From assembly GCF_923081025.1 (NCBI RefSeq), contig NZ_CAKLPZ010000001.1:1550001-1614000 (forward strand): a stretch of 64,000 bases of DNA, given 5' to 3'. The notes beneath the pieces are model-generated. The model had not been told where the DNA came from and searched no databases. It was given only the letters and a program-made list of their open reading frames with translations. Every line of letters begins with the position of its first letter. The first letter of the stretch is position 1. Below, piece by piece: positions 50,340 through 59,512 of the stretch. This DNA comes from Neolewinella maritima (lineage in GTDB: Bacteria > Bacteroidota > Bacteroidia > Chitinophagales > Saprospiraceae). A program made the translations under genes and the position numbers.

Positions 50340-51278
50340 TCATTTGGCGGTGGGAATATGCAGCTCGTAGCTCCTGCCCGGACGTACCGTCAGGCCTCCG
50401 GCTACCAGCCAGGGATTGTAAAGCTTCAGCATGCGGTAGGTCGTACCCTCGGCCCGGGCTAGGTCGCCCAGGTTAGGCACCGATTGGCTTACAGTGATAA
50501 GACGGTAGGCGTCGAGTGCGGGGTAGCCCTGGTCCGCGCCCAGGTGGTACCCAAACTTTTCGGGCTGCTGCAGGATCGACTTCAGGGCGACGATGCGGAA
50601 GAGGTATTGCATGGTTTCGGCGTTGATGTCCAGATCGAAGAGCTCTTCCGCACGTTGTTTGGCTAGCCACTTCTTCAGATTGGGCCCACCCATATTATAG
50701 GCGGCGGCTACGAGGTGCCAATTGTCGAACTGCCGGTGATACTCCCTAAGGTAGGCCGCCGCGGCATGGGTAGCCTTTTCAAGATGAAGGCGTTCGTCTA
50801 CCTCTGCGGTGACTTCCAGTCCGTACGCCCGGGCAGTGGGCGCCATGAACTGCCAGACGCCGCGGGCGCCGGCGGGACTGCGCACGTTGGCCAGTCCGCT
50901 TTCGGCGGCGGCGAGGTACTTCAGGTCGTCGGGCAGCTGCTCTTCGCGGAGGATGCGTTCGATGGTGGGGAAGTAGCGGGACCGGCGCTTAAGTAGTAGC
51001 AGCGTGTTGCGGTGGAAGTAGGTATTGCGCATCAGCTCCAGATCGAGCCGTTCCCGCACGTCGAAGTTTGCAAGATCGAGTGACTGCCCGGCAAACGAGA
51101 ACGGACCATGGAGGTCCATGGGGTGTACCAGCTGTGGCAGACCACGCGTTGTAGTATCGGGTCCGGTGGGTTGTACACCGGGCGACACTGCGGGATGATC
51201 GTGGTTGGTGCTTAGTAGGACCAACCAGGCGAGGAGAACTATCAGGCTGATGCCGATACCGCCGAGCACTGCTTTCAT
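50340..51278 (-). CDS. membrane-anchored lytic transglycosylase with LysM-like tail
   Basis: This murein lytic transglycosylase of the SLT/MltD type cleaves glycan strands. The 312 residues begin with an N-terminal anchor helix (IGISLIVLLAWLVLLS). The SLT domain (about 100-225) has the catalytic glutamate in LAAAESGLANVRSPAGARG, then VWQFMAPTARAYGL, ATHAAAAYLREY and LVAAAYNMGG. The C-terminal 55 residues (LGDLARAEGTTYRMLKLYNPWL) have LysM character for peptidoglycan binding. A signal-anchor rather than a cleaved peptide is inferred. Confidence 0.92.
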   Translation of the reverse strand: MKAVLGGIGISLIVLLAWLVLLSTNHDHPAVSPGVQPTGPDTTTRGLPQLVHPMDLHGPFSFAGQSLDLANFDVRERLDLELMRNTYFHRNTLLLLKRRSRYFPTIERILREEQLPDDLKYLAAAESGLANVRSPAGARGVWQFMAPTARAYGLEVTAEVDERLHLEKATHAAAAYLREYHRQFDNWHLVAAAYNMGGPNLKKWLAKQRAEELFDLDINAETMQYLFRIVALKSILQQPEKFGYHLGADQGYPALDAYRLITVSQSVPNLGDLARAEGTTYRMLKLYNPWLVAGGLTVRPGRSYELHIPTAK

Positions 51279-51445
51279 CCGTAGGTTTTTATCATGTGTA
51301 CGTGGCTTGTGAAGTCGGGCACAAAGTAAATCACCCAGTATGGTCTATCGAAACTGCTCCCCTGAAAGTTAATTTCATGCCGGGCCGCAACTATTTTTTA
51401 AGTACTTTGCACCTGCGCACCGCCGCACTAATTGTCACCCCCAGT

Positions 51446-52027
51446 ATGCCCTCACCGGCGAATAAGGATCAACAGAACACGCTACACGAGCTGCTCCTGC
51501 GCAAGGATGAGGCCGGTATGCGTTATTTGTTCGACCACTACGGGGGCGCCCTCAACAACATTATAAGCCGTATCGTCACCGAACCCGAAGTGGGGGAGGA
51601 GGTTTTGCACGACGTGTTGCTCCGCATTTGGGAGAACATCGATCGGTACGAACCGGAAAAGAGCAGGCTCTTCACCTGGATGGCCCGCATCGCTCGAAAC
51701 GCTGCAATCGACCGCGTACGCTCCAAGAGCTACCGGCAGAATGATAAAACCGATACAATCGATGCCATCGTAGTTAACCATACTACACTCAGCGAGACGA
51801 TGCCCGTAGAGCACATCGGCTTGACGAAGCTACTAGATAGCCTGGACAACAACTACCGGTCAATCATTGACCTGCTCTACTTTAAGGACTACACGCAGGC
51901 CGAAACTGCCGAGGCCCTTGACCTGCCCCTGGGTACGGTCAAGACCCGGTCACGCCGTGCCCTGCAAAAGCTGCGCGAGCTGCTAAAACACGAATTACTC
52001 ATCCTCTTCATCCTCTTCCTGTTCTAA
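51446..52027 (+). CDS. ECF-type RNA polymerase sigma factor (SigK-like)
   Basis: This group 4 sigma factor has 193 residues from ATG 51446. Region 2 is DEAGMRYLFDHYGGALNNII through EVLHDVLLRIWENIDRYEPEK and FTWMARIARNAAIDRVRS (abbreviated). Region 4 is NNYRSIIDLLYFKDYTQAETAEALDLPLGTVKTRSRRAL with the DNA-recognition helix. Longer in-frame starts at 51296 add low-quality residues. The anti-sigma gene follows after 29 bases. The module is of the SigK/RskA style, often answering envelope or redox stress; the signal here is unknown. Confidence 0.92.
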   Translation: MPSPANKDQQNTLHELLLRKDEAGMRYLFDHYGGALNNIISRIVTEPEVGEEVLHDVLLRIWENIDRYEPEKSRLFTWMARIARNAAIDRVRSKSYRQNDKTDTIDAIVVNHTTLSETMPVEHIGLTKLLDSLDNNYRSIIDLLYFKDYTQAETAEALDLPLGTVKTRSRRALQKLRELLKHELLILFILFLF

Positions 52028-52056
52028 ATAACCTCCCAATCGACTTCTAACTACCT

Positions 52057-52887
52057 GTGGACATTCAAGCATACATAAACTCCGGCGCTCTGGAACTCTA
52101 CGTTCTCGACCGCCTCAGCCCCGACGAACGTCGGCAGGTGGAGACGTATGCGGAGCAGTACCCGGAAGTGCGGCAGGAAATCGAAGAGATCGAACTGGCC
52201 CTGGAACGCTATGCTGTCCTTAACGGACAGCTTACCCCCCCCAGCTCTACCACTCTGACGAGCGTGCTCGCCGTCTTGCCTAGTCAGGCCAAGGTAGCCG
52301 AGGCCAAGACTCCATCGAGCAAGACCCCTAAGCCCCCCGCGGGGCGTAGCGGACCTCACTGGATCGTCTGGTTACTCGCCCTGGCCCTGGGAATGGCGCT
52401 CTTCGGACTCTACTACTTCCTGCAACAGGCAAACGCACAGACCACCTCGCTCGAGGAGCTGCAACAGCGTTTTACCACCCTGGAGCAGGATTGTGAACAG
52501 ATCCGTGACACCAATCAGGAGAACGTACAGCAGCTAGCCCTGCTGAGTGATGCAGACACCCGTGGTATTGTATTGGCCGGATCCGACAATGCCCCTAACA
52601 GCCGCGCGGTAGTGTTCTACAATCCGCAGGCCGGCGAGATCTTGTTCTCAGCCTCCAATCTGCCCGCTCCCCCCGCCGGCAAGCAGTACCAGCTCTGGGC
52701 CATCGACGCGAATGGTCCGCAAGACCTCGGCGTTCTGGATGAAGAACTCAGTGCGGGGACCTTGCTGGACGTCCGCTTCGTGCCCGACGCCGCTGCATTC
52801 GCCATCACGCTGGAAGATGCGGGTGGGAAACCGAGCCCCGACCTTTCGCAACTACAGGTCATCGGTAACGTCCCCACGGGATCGTAA
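52057..52887 (+). CDS. anti-sigma factor, RskA-type
   Basis: This is a single-pass membrane anti-sigma factor of 276 residues from GTG 52057. The N-terminal 90 residues (SGALELYVLDRLSPDERRQVETYAEQYPE) form the cytoplasmic sigma-binding domain, with YVLDRLSPDE typical of the family. A membrane helix (WIVWLLALALGMALFGLYYFL, 101-121) and a coiled coil (LEELQQRFTTLEQDCEQIRD) follow. The extracytoplasmic RskA domain is PPAGKQYQLWAIDANGPQDLGVLD and AAAFAITLEDAGG. It should hold the sigma factor encoded just upstream until a signal is sensed. No cysteine-zinc motif is seen. Confidence 0.93.
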   Translation: MDIQAYINSGALELYVLDRLSPDERRQVETYAEQYPEVRQEIEEIELALERYAVLNGQLTPPSSTTLTSVLAVLPSQAKVAEAKTPSSKTPKPPAGRSGPHWIVWLLALALGMALFGLYYFLQQANAQTTSLEELQQRFTTLEQDCEQIRDTNQENVQQLALLSDADTRGIVLAGSDNAPNSRAVVFYNPQAGEILFSASNLPAPPAGKQYQLWAIDANGPQDLGVLDEELSAGTLLDVRFVPDAAAFAITLEDAGGKPSPDLSQLQVIGNVPTGS

Positions 52888-52893
52888 TGAAAA

Positions 52894-52926
52894 CTGCCCC
52901 AGTCCGCAAAAAAGCGGCCGGAGCAG
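52894..52926. terminator. imperfect hairpin after the anti-sigma gene
   Basis: CTGCCCCAGTCCGC, an A6 loop, and GCGGCCGGAGCAG form an imperfect stem six bases after the anti-sigma stop. A T-run is lacking downstream, so it is a weak terminator candidate. The rest of the gap to dnaG (52927-53131) shows no gene. Confidence 0.4.
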
Positions 52927-53131
52927 TACACACACTATGAGAACACCCATTAAATTCTTTCCAGTAAAGCGGCTATTGCCGTATTCTACTAATAAGACAA
53001 ACAGGGACTGTATTTGTATGCATCGCGAGCCCCCCCTCACCTAGTTAAAGGTTGGTTAAGTATACTGGCAATCAGTAAGTTATAAATTTAGGTGTGCCAA
53101 CGTGTGACACGTGGCCGACGATAATAGTCCG

Positions 53132-53139
53132 TATCTTTA
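53132..53139 (+). promoter_or_regulatory. possible minus-7 element of dnaG
   Basis: TATCTTTA fits TAnnTTTG except for the last base and ends four bases before the ATG at 53144. It supports that start rather than the GTG eleven codons upstream. Confidence 0.35.
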
Positions 53140-53143
53140 CGCT

Positions 53144-55213
53144 ATGATTACGGAGGACAGCGTACGGGAGGTGATCGATTCTGCCCGGATCGAGGATGTG
53201 GTCGGGGATTTCGTGAATCTGCGGCGTCGCGGCAACAACTACAGTGGGCTATGTCCCTTCCACAATGAGAAGACGCCCTCGTTCAACGTCAACCCCGCCC
53301 GCAACATTTATAAGTGTTTTGGCTGTGGTGTAGGCGGCGATCCGGTCAAGTTCCTGATGGAGCTAGAGCAGCTTACGTTTCCCGATGCCATCCGCTGGAT
53401 CGCCGGTAAGTACAACATCCAGTTGGAAGAGAAGGAGGTCAGCCCCGAGTTCCGGGAAGAGCTGCAGGAGCGCGAGAGTCTGATTATCACCAACGACTTC
53501 GCCCGGGCCTATTACCAGGAACAGTTGACACAATCCGAGGAGGGTAAAAGTATCGGCCTGAGCTACTTCAAGCAGCGTGGCTTTCGCAAGGAAACGCTGG
53601 AAACCTTCGGGCTGGGCTACGCTCCGATGCAGCGGGATGGGCTGCTCAAGGCCGCCACCGCCGCCGGCTACAAAGAGGAGCAGCTGGAAAAGCTGGGATT
53701 GGTACGCAACGGACGGGATTTCTTCTTTGATCGCGTCATGTTCACCATTCACAACGTAGCGGGCAAACCCATCGCATTTGCCGGGCGCATTCTGAAGAAG
53801 AACGTCAAGGCACCGAAGTACATCAACAGTCCGGAAACGGAGGTGTACCACAAGTCCGACGTGCTGTACGGTATGTACCAGGCCCGGCAAACGGTGCGTA
53901 AGCTGGATCTGGTGTATATGGTGGAAGGATACACCGACGTGATCAGCCTGCACCAGAATGGCATCAAGAACGTGGTGGCCACCTCCGGTACGAGTCTGAC
54001 TAGCGGTCAGGCACAACTGGTGAAGCGATTTACGGAGAACGTCACCCTGCTATACGACGGAGACAAGGCGGGCATCAAAGCCGCCCTCCGTGGTGTAGAC
54101 GTGTTGCTTACTAACGATCTCAATGTGCGGGTGGTGGTACTACCCGACGGTCACGATCCGGATAGCTACCTGCAGGAAGTAGGTACTACGGCCTTCGAGA
54201 CTCACCTGCAGACTACGGCCCAGGACTTCCTGTTCTTCAAGGCGGATCTATTGCTGGAGGAGGCCAAGGACGATGTAGGGCAGCGTACCGAGGCAATTCG
54301 GGATATCGGCAGCACACTCGCGCTGGTTACCGACCCCCTGAAGCGTGCCGGCTACCTACAGCAGTTCAGTGCTCGTCTCGGGCTGGAGGAATCACTGCTG
54401 GTCAACCTGGTGAATAAAGCCATCGGCGACCGGCGAAAGGAACAGCGGAAAGATCAGGAGCGTGAGGCTCGGCGTGCACGCCGAGCGGGCGGCAGCCAAA
54501 CGAGTAAACCCACCGCCGATCGGACCAGTGGGGAGGATGGTTGGGCCGGGTTGGAGGAACCAGCGTGGTACGGTGGTGAGGCGGACAGTCCTGAGGTTGC
54601 CTCCACGCCTACCGCCGCCCGAGCCGCCGATGATGTGCAGGAGCAGCCCGCCGCGATCCCGGTAGGACACGCCTTTCAGGAGCGGCACCTGGTAGAACTG
54701 CTCATCCGCCATGGCCACCAGGTGTACGATGAGGAGACAGGGAGTAGCGTAGCGGCTTACCTGACCGGCAACGTCGCAGACCTGCTCGGGGATTTCGACG
54801 ATAGCACGTACCGCGACATGGTAGTAGCCGTGACGGAACGCGTCCGCTCTACCAGCAAGGCCCCGGAGCCTACCTGGTACGCTAGTCAGCCCGATCAGGC
54901 GCTGCGCCAGTTAGCTGTTGATGCCGCGGTGAGTCCCTACACGTATAGCCCTAACTGGAAGAAGGTATACGGGCTGCACCTGAGCCAGAAGCTCCCGGAG
55001 GACAACCACCGCCTGGCGGCGGAAACCTTCTTGTACATCTTTCGTATGGAGAAGATCGAACGCAAATCACAGCAGAACGCCGTCACGATCGCGCGGCTTG
55101 AGCGGGAGGGAAATCTCGATCTGCTTCGCACCCACCTTAAGGTGCAAATGAAACTGGATAAGCTACGCCTCACGCTGGCTAAGGAACTCGGTACCGTGGT
55201 GCTGAGTAAATAG
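53144..55213 (+). CDS. dnaG: DNA primase
   Basis: DnaG makes RNA primers for DNA replication. From ATG 53144 the protein has 689 residues. The CHC2 zinc domain is CPFHNEKTPSFNVNPARNIYKC (shortened) with FGCGVGGD. The Toprim core includes LVYMVEGYTDVISLHQNGIKNVVATSGTSL (abbreviated) and LLYDGDKAGIKAALRGVD, and the basic catalytic residues are in KAPKYINSPETEVYHKSD. After residue 435 there is a long charged linker (ARRARRAGGSQTSKPTADRT), then a helical helicase-binding C-terminus. An alternative GTG at 53111 lies upstream of the minus-7 motif and is rejected. Confidence 0.97.
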   Translation: MITEDSVREVIDSARIEDVVGDFVNLRRRGNNYSGLCPFHNEKTPSFNVNPARNIYKCFGCGVGGDPVKFLMELEQLTFPDAIRWIAGKYNIQLEEKEVSPEFREELQERESLIITNDFARAYYQEQLTQSEEGKSIGLSYFKQRGFRKETLETFGLGYAPMQRDGLLKAATAAGYKEEQLEKLGLVRNGRDFFFDRVMFTIHNVAGKPIAFAGRILKKNVKAPKYINSPETEVYHKSDVLYGMYQARQTVRKLDLVYMVEGYTDVISLHQNGIKNVVATSGTSLTSGQAQLVKRFTENVTLLYDGDKAGIKAALRGVDVLLTNDLNVRVVVLPDGHDPDSYLQEVGTTAFETHLQTTAQDFLFFKADLLLEEAKDDVGQRTEAIRDIGSTLALVTDPLKRAGYLQQFSARLGLEESLLVNLVNKAIGDRRKEQRKDQEREARRARRAGGSQTSKPTADRTSGEDGWAGLEEPAWYGGEADSPEVASTPTAARAADDVQEQPAAIPVGHAFQERHLVELLIRHGHQVYDEETGSSVAAYLTGNVADLLGDFDDSTYRDMVVAVTERVRSTSKAPEPTWYASQPDQALRQLAVDAAVSPYTYSPNWKKVYGLHLSQKLPEDNHRLAAETFLYIFRMEKIERKSQQNAVTIARLEREGNLDLLRTHLKVQMKLDKLRLTLAKELGTVVLSK

Positions 55214-55270
55214 CCGCAACGAAAACTATCCGAACATCCGCACGGTATAGTAGGCGAATACGATGACCTT

Positions 55271-55882
55271 GTGACCTCGACCAATACGTACGCCGACTTA
55301 CCTGATCCTACTACGGTACCGACCGTTGGCTTCCTGCCGCGGCTGGCCGCCTGGTTCATTGATCAGGTAGTACTCATGGTGCTGATTCTGCCGGTGTATT
55401 ATTTTATGGTCGTCCGGCCGAGTCTAGTCCTGGTGATCGCTCTCTGGGGTGCGCAGTTTCTCTATAAACCGTTGGGCGAAGCACAGTTTGGCGCTACGCT
55501 GGGCAAATGGGTCCTCAAATTGCGGGTAGTGGATCGGGCCACCTATCGGCGGATTTCGCTCAATCAGAGCTTTGTCCGTTTCTTGCCCTTCGCCATCTCG
55601 CAGTTCGCCACCTTATTCGTACTGATCCGCATGTTTCATTCCACCGAGCTGGCCGAGGTAGACGGCCTGCAGAGCTATGTGAACTACACGACTTACTATC
55701 CGCTAAATCAGAGCTTTGCCGTAAATCTCTGCAACAATTTTCCGGTCTTTTCCGCCGTATGGATGATCCTCGACCCCTGGAGTCGTGCTCTACACGATCG
55801 CTGGGCGGAGACTTTCGTCACCCGCAAACCACGGATAACTGAGGGGGAGGGGCCAACACTACAGGGGGGCGACAAGCTGTAG
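55271..55882 (+). CDS. RDD family membrane protein
   Basis: This is a membrane protein of the RDD family, 203 residues from GTG 55271. A polar N-terminus is followed by the RDD-style motif LPRLAAWFIDQVVLMVLILPVYY. The second block is FGATLGKWVLKLRVVDR, followed by further helices (VRFLPFAISQFATLFVLIRM). RALHDRWAETFVTRK closes the domain. Family members are of uncertain function, with some linked to ion transport. It follows dnaG after 57 bases. Its end overlaps the convergent DUF4249 gene by 24 bases. Confidence 0.9.
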   Translation: MTSTNTYADLPDPTTVPTVGFLPRLAAWFIDQVVLMVLILPVYYFMVVRPSLVLVIALWGAQFLYKPLGEAQFGATLGKWVLKLRVVDRATYRRISLNQSFVRFLPFAISQFATLFVLIRMFHSTELAEVDGLQSYVNYTTYYPLNQSFAVNLCNNFPVFSAVWMILDPWSRALHDRWAETFVTRKPRITEGEGPTLQGGDKL

Positions 55883-56785
55883 GTCCAGAGCTACCGAGGT
55901 ATAGCCGGCAAATATGCCCAGGCCACTCTCTACATTGTTGAACAGGATGAGGGGCTCATACAGCCCGCTGCTCACTCCGCTCAGGTCGGGTCCCAGACTG
56001 CGCTGGAAGAAGAAGTATTCCGGACTGACCGTACGAAGCTCGGCTACCACCGCGCCGATGAATTCCCGACTGGGATCGATGCGACTCTGTAGGTGAATTC
56101 GCACCGGCGCGCCCCGCCCCAGGTCCTGTAGCAGCACGCTGATAGTCTTCGACTGCTCCGCCTGGTGGGTGGGCGTGCCTACCGTTTTGAGGTAAGATTG
56201 TTGCAGCACCGTATCGCCTACGGCCGTGACCCGATAGGGAGTGACGCGCTGGTAGATGCGCAGGTCATAGTAGTTACCTACCTCCTCGGGATCGGCATAG
56301 TCAACCAGCAAGTGGTAGTCGTAGACCAGTTCTTCATCAGTTCGCTCGATGGAGAGATCTGCAATACTCAGTGAGGTGATGGGTACCGGAGCGGGTATGC
56401 TACTGACGGCGGTGACCGGGTCGAAGCCTTCGGCGCTGACGTGCACCGTATAGCTTTGCCCTACCTGGGGGCGGAAGTCGATCGTCTGATAGCTCCCACT
56501 CGTCTGATCGTTTGTGCTGGGTACGAAGACGAGTTCTTCGGCCATTTCGTTGCCCTCGTACAGGAATACCTGTGCGTTGGTCACTGGTACGGCCATCGTG
56601 CCGGCCGGCCGGGTCGCGGACACGCGCAGTCGCACCGGCTCGCCGGGAAAGAAATTAGAGTTAATGACCAGCCGGCTTTTTTGCTGCTCCAGGTTCAGTT
56701 CTATGGGCTCCTCACAGGACCATAGAAATGCGGCAACCGCCAGTGCAAAGGAAGTACGAAGTAAGGCTGGAAAGCGTGCTCGCAT
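55859..56785 (-). CDS. DUF4249 family lipoprotein
   Basis: This is a surface or outer-membrane lipoprotein of 308 residues from ATG 56785, with signal LRTSFALAVAAFLWSC followed by EEPIELNLEQQKSRLVINS, the typical DUF4249 N-terminus. The mature part is beta-rich (YTVHVSAEGFDPVTAVSSIPA) and ends VALDLQLVAPL. DUF4249 genes commonly sit beside TonB receptors in Bacteroidota and are thought to help bind the ligand. No SusD is present here, so this protein may take that place. That role is inference. It lies 25 bases after the TonB receptor stop. Confidence 0.88.
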   Translation of the reverse strand: MRARFPALLRTSFALAVAAFLWSCEEPIELNLEQQKSRLVINSNFFPGEPVRLRVSATRPAGTMAVPVTNAQVFLYEGNEMAEELVFVPSTNDQTSGSYQTIDFRPQVGQSYTVHVSAEGFDPVTAVSSIPAPVPITSLSIADLSIERTDEELVYDYHLLVDYADPEEVGNYYDLRIYQRVTPYRVTAVGDTVLQQSYLKTVGTPTHQAEQSKTISVLLQDLGRGAPVRIHLQSRIDPSREFIGAVVAELRTVSPEYFFFQRSLGPDLSGVSSGLYEPLILFNNVESGLGIFAGYTSVALDLQLVAPL

Positions 56786-56810
56786 GAAAGTAAAAATACG
56801 CCTTTGTCGA

Positions 56811-59498
56811 CTATCTTCCAAAGTCGGGCGGCGGTCCGCTGCCAAAGGTGAGCTGGTAACTGAGGGACGGCAGCACCGGCGCCACGTAGATCTGGAAGTA
56901 ATTTTGGGTGCTGACGGGCTGGTTGTCCACCACTGAATAGTCGAGTTGCGTTTCGTAGTACACCGGGTTACGCCGGTTGTAGGTGTTGTACAGTCCTACA
57001 TCAATGGCGTGGGTAAATTTCGAGTCTGGCTTACTCAAAACGGTGTGTAGGTTGAGGTCCAGGCGGTGATTAGGCTTCAGGCGAAACCCGTTGCGCCGCT
57101 CCACGATGGGCAGATCGGGTCCTACGGGATCGAGGGGATTCTCCACTACTTCGGTACTCAGACTGTAGGCCAATCCAGTTTCGAACCGCCAGCTACCGGT
57201 CAGCGTAGTCCGCTCCCCGAGCTGATAAATTAATAAAAGGTTAATGGCGTGGCGCCGGTCGTACCGGAAGGGGAAGGTCTCACCCTGATTGATCTCGCGT
57301 CCGAACGTACGCTGGCTGCGCGCCAGCGTATAACTCAGCCAGCCGCGCAGCTTTCCCCGGCTGCGCTGCACCATCGTCTCCAGGCCGTAGGCTCTGCCGC
57401 GCCCCTGGCTCAGGTTGCTGGACCAGTTGGTGCTGGTCTGTGAGCCCTCGGCATAGGTGACCAGATTGCGCATGCGCTTGTAGTAGGCACCTGCTTCCAG
57501 CTTCCATCCCCGCAGTTGCTTCCTCCATTTGCTACTCCACTGTTGCGCGGTCGCAGGTGCAATGTCTGCGGTGGCCGGCACCCAGAGATCGCTCGGCATA
57601 CCGATGATGAAGCTGTTTAGCAGGTGTACCGGCTGCACACTGCGGTCATAGCTGGCCTGCCAGTCCGAGCTAGCCGTAATGGGTCCAGAAAAAACCAGCC
57701 GGGGGGAAAGCGAAGGGTAGCTCCGTCCCGTATTTCTCCAGACGCTGGCCCGCAGACCCAGCCGGTAGTGGATGCTGCGGAACAAGCCCTCCTGACTACC
57801 GTAAGCGGTAAACTGCAGTGGCCGGTGACTGCCGTCGTCCTGCCGGTCGAATTCGTTGATGAAGGTGCGCAGCGCCACTTTACCACTGTACATCGCTGGC
57901 GTGAACGTATGGGCGTTGGCCTCGATGCCGAAGCGAAACGTGCCGGCCGGCCCAGCCGAATACTGCCCGTCGAAGGCCAGACCGAATTGCTTGATACCGG
58001 AAGCGTAGTAGCCACTGTAAATGAAGCCTTCATCCAGTCGGGGCTGCGAGCGCTCGACCAGACTATCGTAGCGCTCCACGGCCGACTCAGTATCCAGATT
58101 AGAATAGCTCAGGCGGAAATTGCCGAACGTGCGGTCGTTGAATACGTGGTTGTACCGCAGGGCCGCTACGGTAGTGCTCCAGCTGGACTGCTCCTGGCGA
58201 CCGGTCACCTGGGCGTTCTCAAACACCGTCTGGCCTACCACTCGTCGTTCCAGGGTATCGGACATGTAGCTCAGGTTCGTGTAGTCGTCTACACCCCGGA
58301 ACAGACTCAGGTACACCCGGCCCCGTTTTCCCGCCCGCTGGTTCAACTTGAAGTTGAGGTCGTATACATCATAGTCCGTATGGCCGCTGCGCCCTCGATT
58401 TGCCTTATAGCTCTCGCTGAACTGTCTGAGCAGGCGGCCGGCCCAGAAGTACCGTCCCGTGAGCAAAAACGAACTCTCTCCCTCGCGTATCGGACCCTCC
58501 GCGGCGACCTGACTGGAGAGTAGGGTAGTGCCGAGGGTAAATTCGTTTTCGTACAGATTGCCGTCGCGGGTGTGCACATCGAGTACTCCACCGATCCGCC
58601 CCCCGAAGCGAGCAGGCACCGCGTCCTTATATAGGTCGATGCGACGGATCGCCTGATTACTGAACATGCTCAACAAGCCACCCGCGTGACTCAGACTATA
58701 CACCGGTACCCCGTCGAGGAGGATCAAATTGTGACCTGCTTCACTACCACGAATGAAGATGCCACCCACTCCATCGGATCCGGAGGTGACGCCGGGCAGG
58801 AGGCGGGCGAGCTGCAGGGGGTCGTCTTCGCCGCCCGGGCCCCCCAGTTGAGCGACCTCCGCGTGGCCGATCCGCGTGCCGGTTTCGAGCTTAGCGCTGC
58901 CGGGATCAACCATATCTGTGGCAGTAACGATGATTTGAGGCAACTCAAGATTGGGCTGTAAAGGCAGGTTCAGCAGACTGTCACTGCGCAGGACAAACTC
59001 CACCTCCAGCGGGAAGTAACCCACATACGTGACGCGAAGTGATTGGCGGCCTCCCTCCACGGGAAGCGTATAGAAACCATACTCATTAGTCTGAGTACCT
59101 GCGGCTGCGGACACGGCCTGTATGCTGGCACCGATCAGCCGCTCTCCGGACTGCGCGTCGGTGACCGTACCGTAGAGATTGAAGGAACGCCCGTGTAGGT
59201 GCGGATCTAGCAAGATGAGGTAGCCGGCTGCTCCCCGGTGGTAGCTGAATTCCGTACCGCGCAGTAAAATCTGCAGCCAGCGTTCCAGGTTACGTGTACC
59301 ACCGGGTACGCGGACGGCGACCCTGGGGAGTTGGTCCGGACGGTAACTTAGATCGGCACCCGCCTCGGTAAGTCTGATGAGCGCTTCCTCCAATGGCATC
59401 ACCCGCCGGGGCAGGGTATAGCGGTCCGCTTCGGACTGGGCCACTAAAAGTATCGGAGCAGCGGCCAGTACGAATAGGAGAAGTAGGGGCCGCAGCAT
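56811..59498 (-). CDS. TonB-dependent receptor with STN and carboxypeptidase-regulatory-like domains
   Basis: This is an 895-residue outer-membrane transporter. Signal peptide 1-21 (LLLLFVLAAAPILLVAQ) is followed by an STN domain (about 30-97) and a carboxypeptidase-D-regulatory-like domain (about 107-175: LYGTVTDAQSGERLIGASIQ, YVGYFPLEV). The plug (about 205-315) contains GVGGIFIRGSEAGHNLILLDGVPVYSLSH (abbreviated) and KDAVPARFGGRIGGVLDV. The beta-barrel ends with an aromatic-lacking but strand-like QLTFGSGPPPDFGR. The STN domain fits control by the FecI/FecR pair upstream. Ligand unknown. Confidence 0.95.
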   Translation of the reverse strand: MLRPLLLLFVLAAAPILLVAQSEADRYTLPRRVMPLEEALIRLTEAGADLSYRPDQLPRVAVRVPGGTRNLERWLQILLRGTEFSYHRGAAGYLILLDPHLHGRSFNLYGTVTDAQSGERLIGASIQAVSAAAGTQTNEYGFYTLPVEGGRQSLRVTYVGYFPLEVEFVLRSDSLLNLPLQPNLELPQIIVTATDMVDPGSAKLETGTRIGHAEVAQLGGPGGEDDPLQLARLLPGVTSGSDGVGGIFIRGSEAGHNLILLDGVPVYSLSHAGGLLSMFSNQAIRRIDLYKDAVPARFGGRIGGVLDVHTRDGNLYENEFTLGTTLLSSQVAAEGPIREGESSFLLTGRYFWAGRLLRQFSESYKANRGRSGHTDYDVYDLNFKLNQRAGKRGRVYLSLFRGVDDYTNLSYMSDTLERRVVGQTVFENAQVTGRQEQSSWSTTVAALRYNHVFNDRTFGNFRLSYSNLDTESAVERYDSLVERSQPRLDEGFIYSGYYASGIKQFGLAFDGQYSAGPAGTFRFGIEANAHTFTPAMYSGKVALRTFINEFDRQDDGSHRPLQFTAYGSQEGLFRSIHYRLGLRASVWRNTGRSYPSLSPRLVFSGPITASSDWQASYDRSVQPVHLLNSFIIGMPSDLWVPATADIAPATAQQWSSKWRKQLRGWKLEAGAYYKRMRNLVTYAEGSQTSTNWSSNLSQGRGRAYGLETMVQRSRGKLRGWLSYTLARSQRTFGREINQGETFPFRYDRRHAINLLLIYQLGERTTLTGSWRFETGLAYSLSTEVVENPLDPVGPDLPIVERRNGFRLKPNHRLDLNLHTVLSKPDSKFTHAIDVGLYNTYNRRNPVYYETQLDYSVVDNQPVSTQNYFQIYVAPVLPSLSYQLTFGSGPPPDFGR

Positions 59499-59512
59499 AG
59501 GTTAGGATAGGT

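Noticed and set aside
6512-52938. 19-base string with one mismatch shared by 6512-6530 and 52920-52938 (GGAGnAGTACACACACTAT)
   Set aside because: A rough count suggests a match of this length is expected about 0.4 times by chance in 64 kb, and only two copies exist, so it is not evidence of a repeat family.
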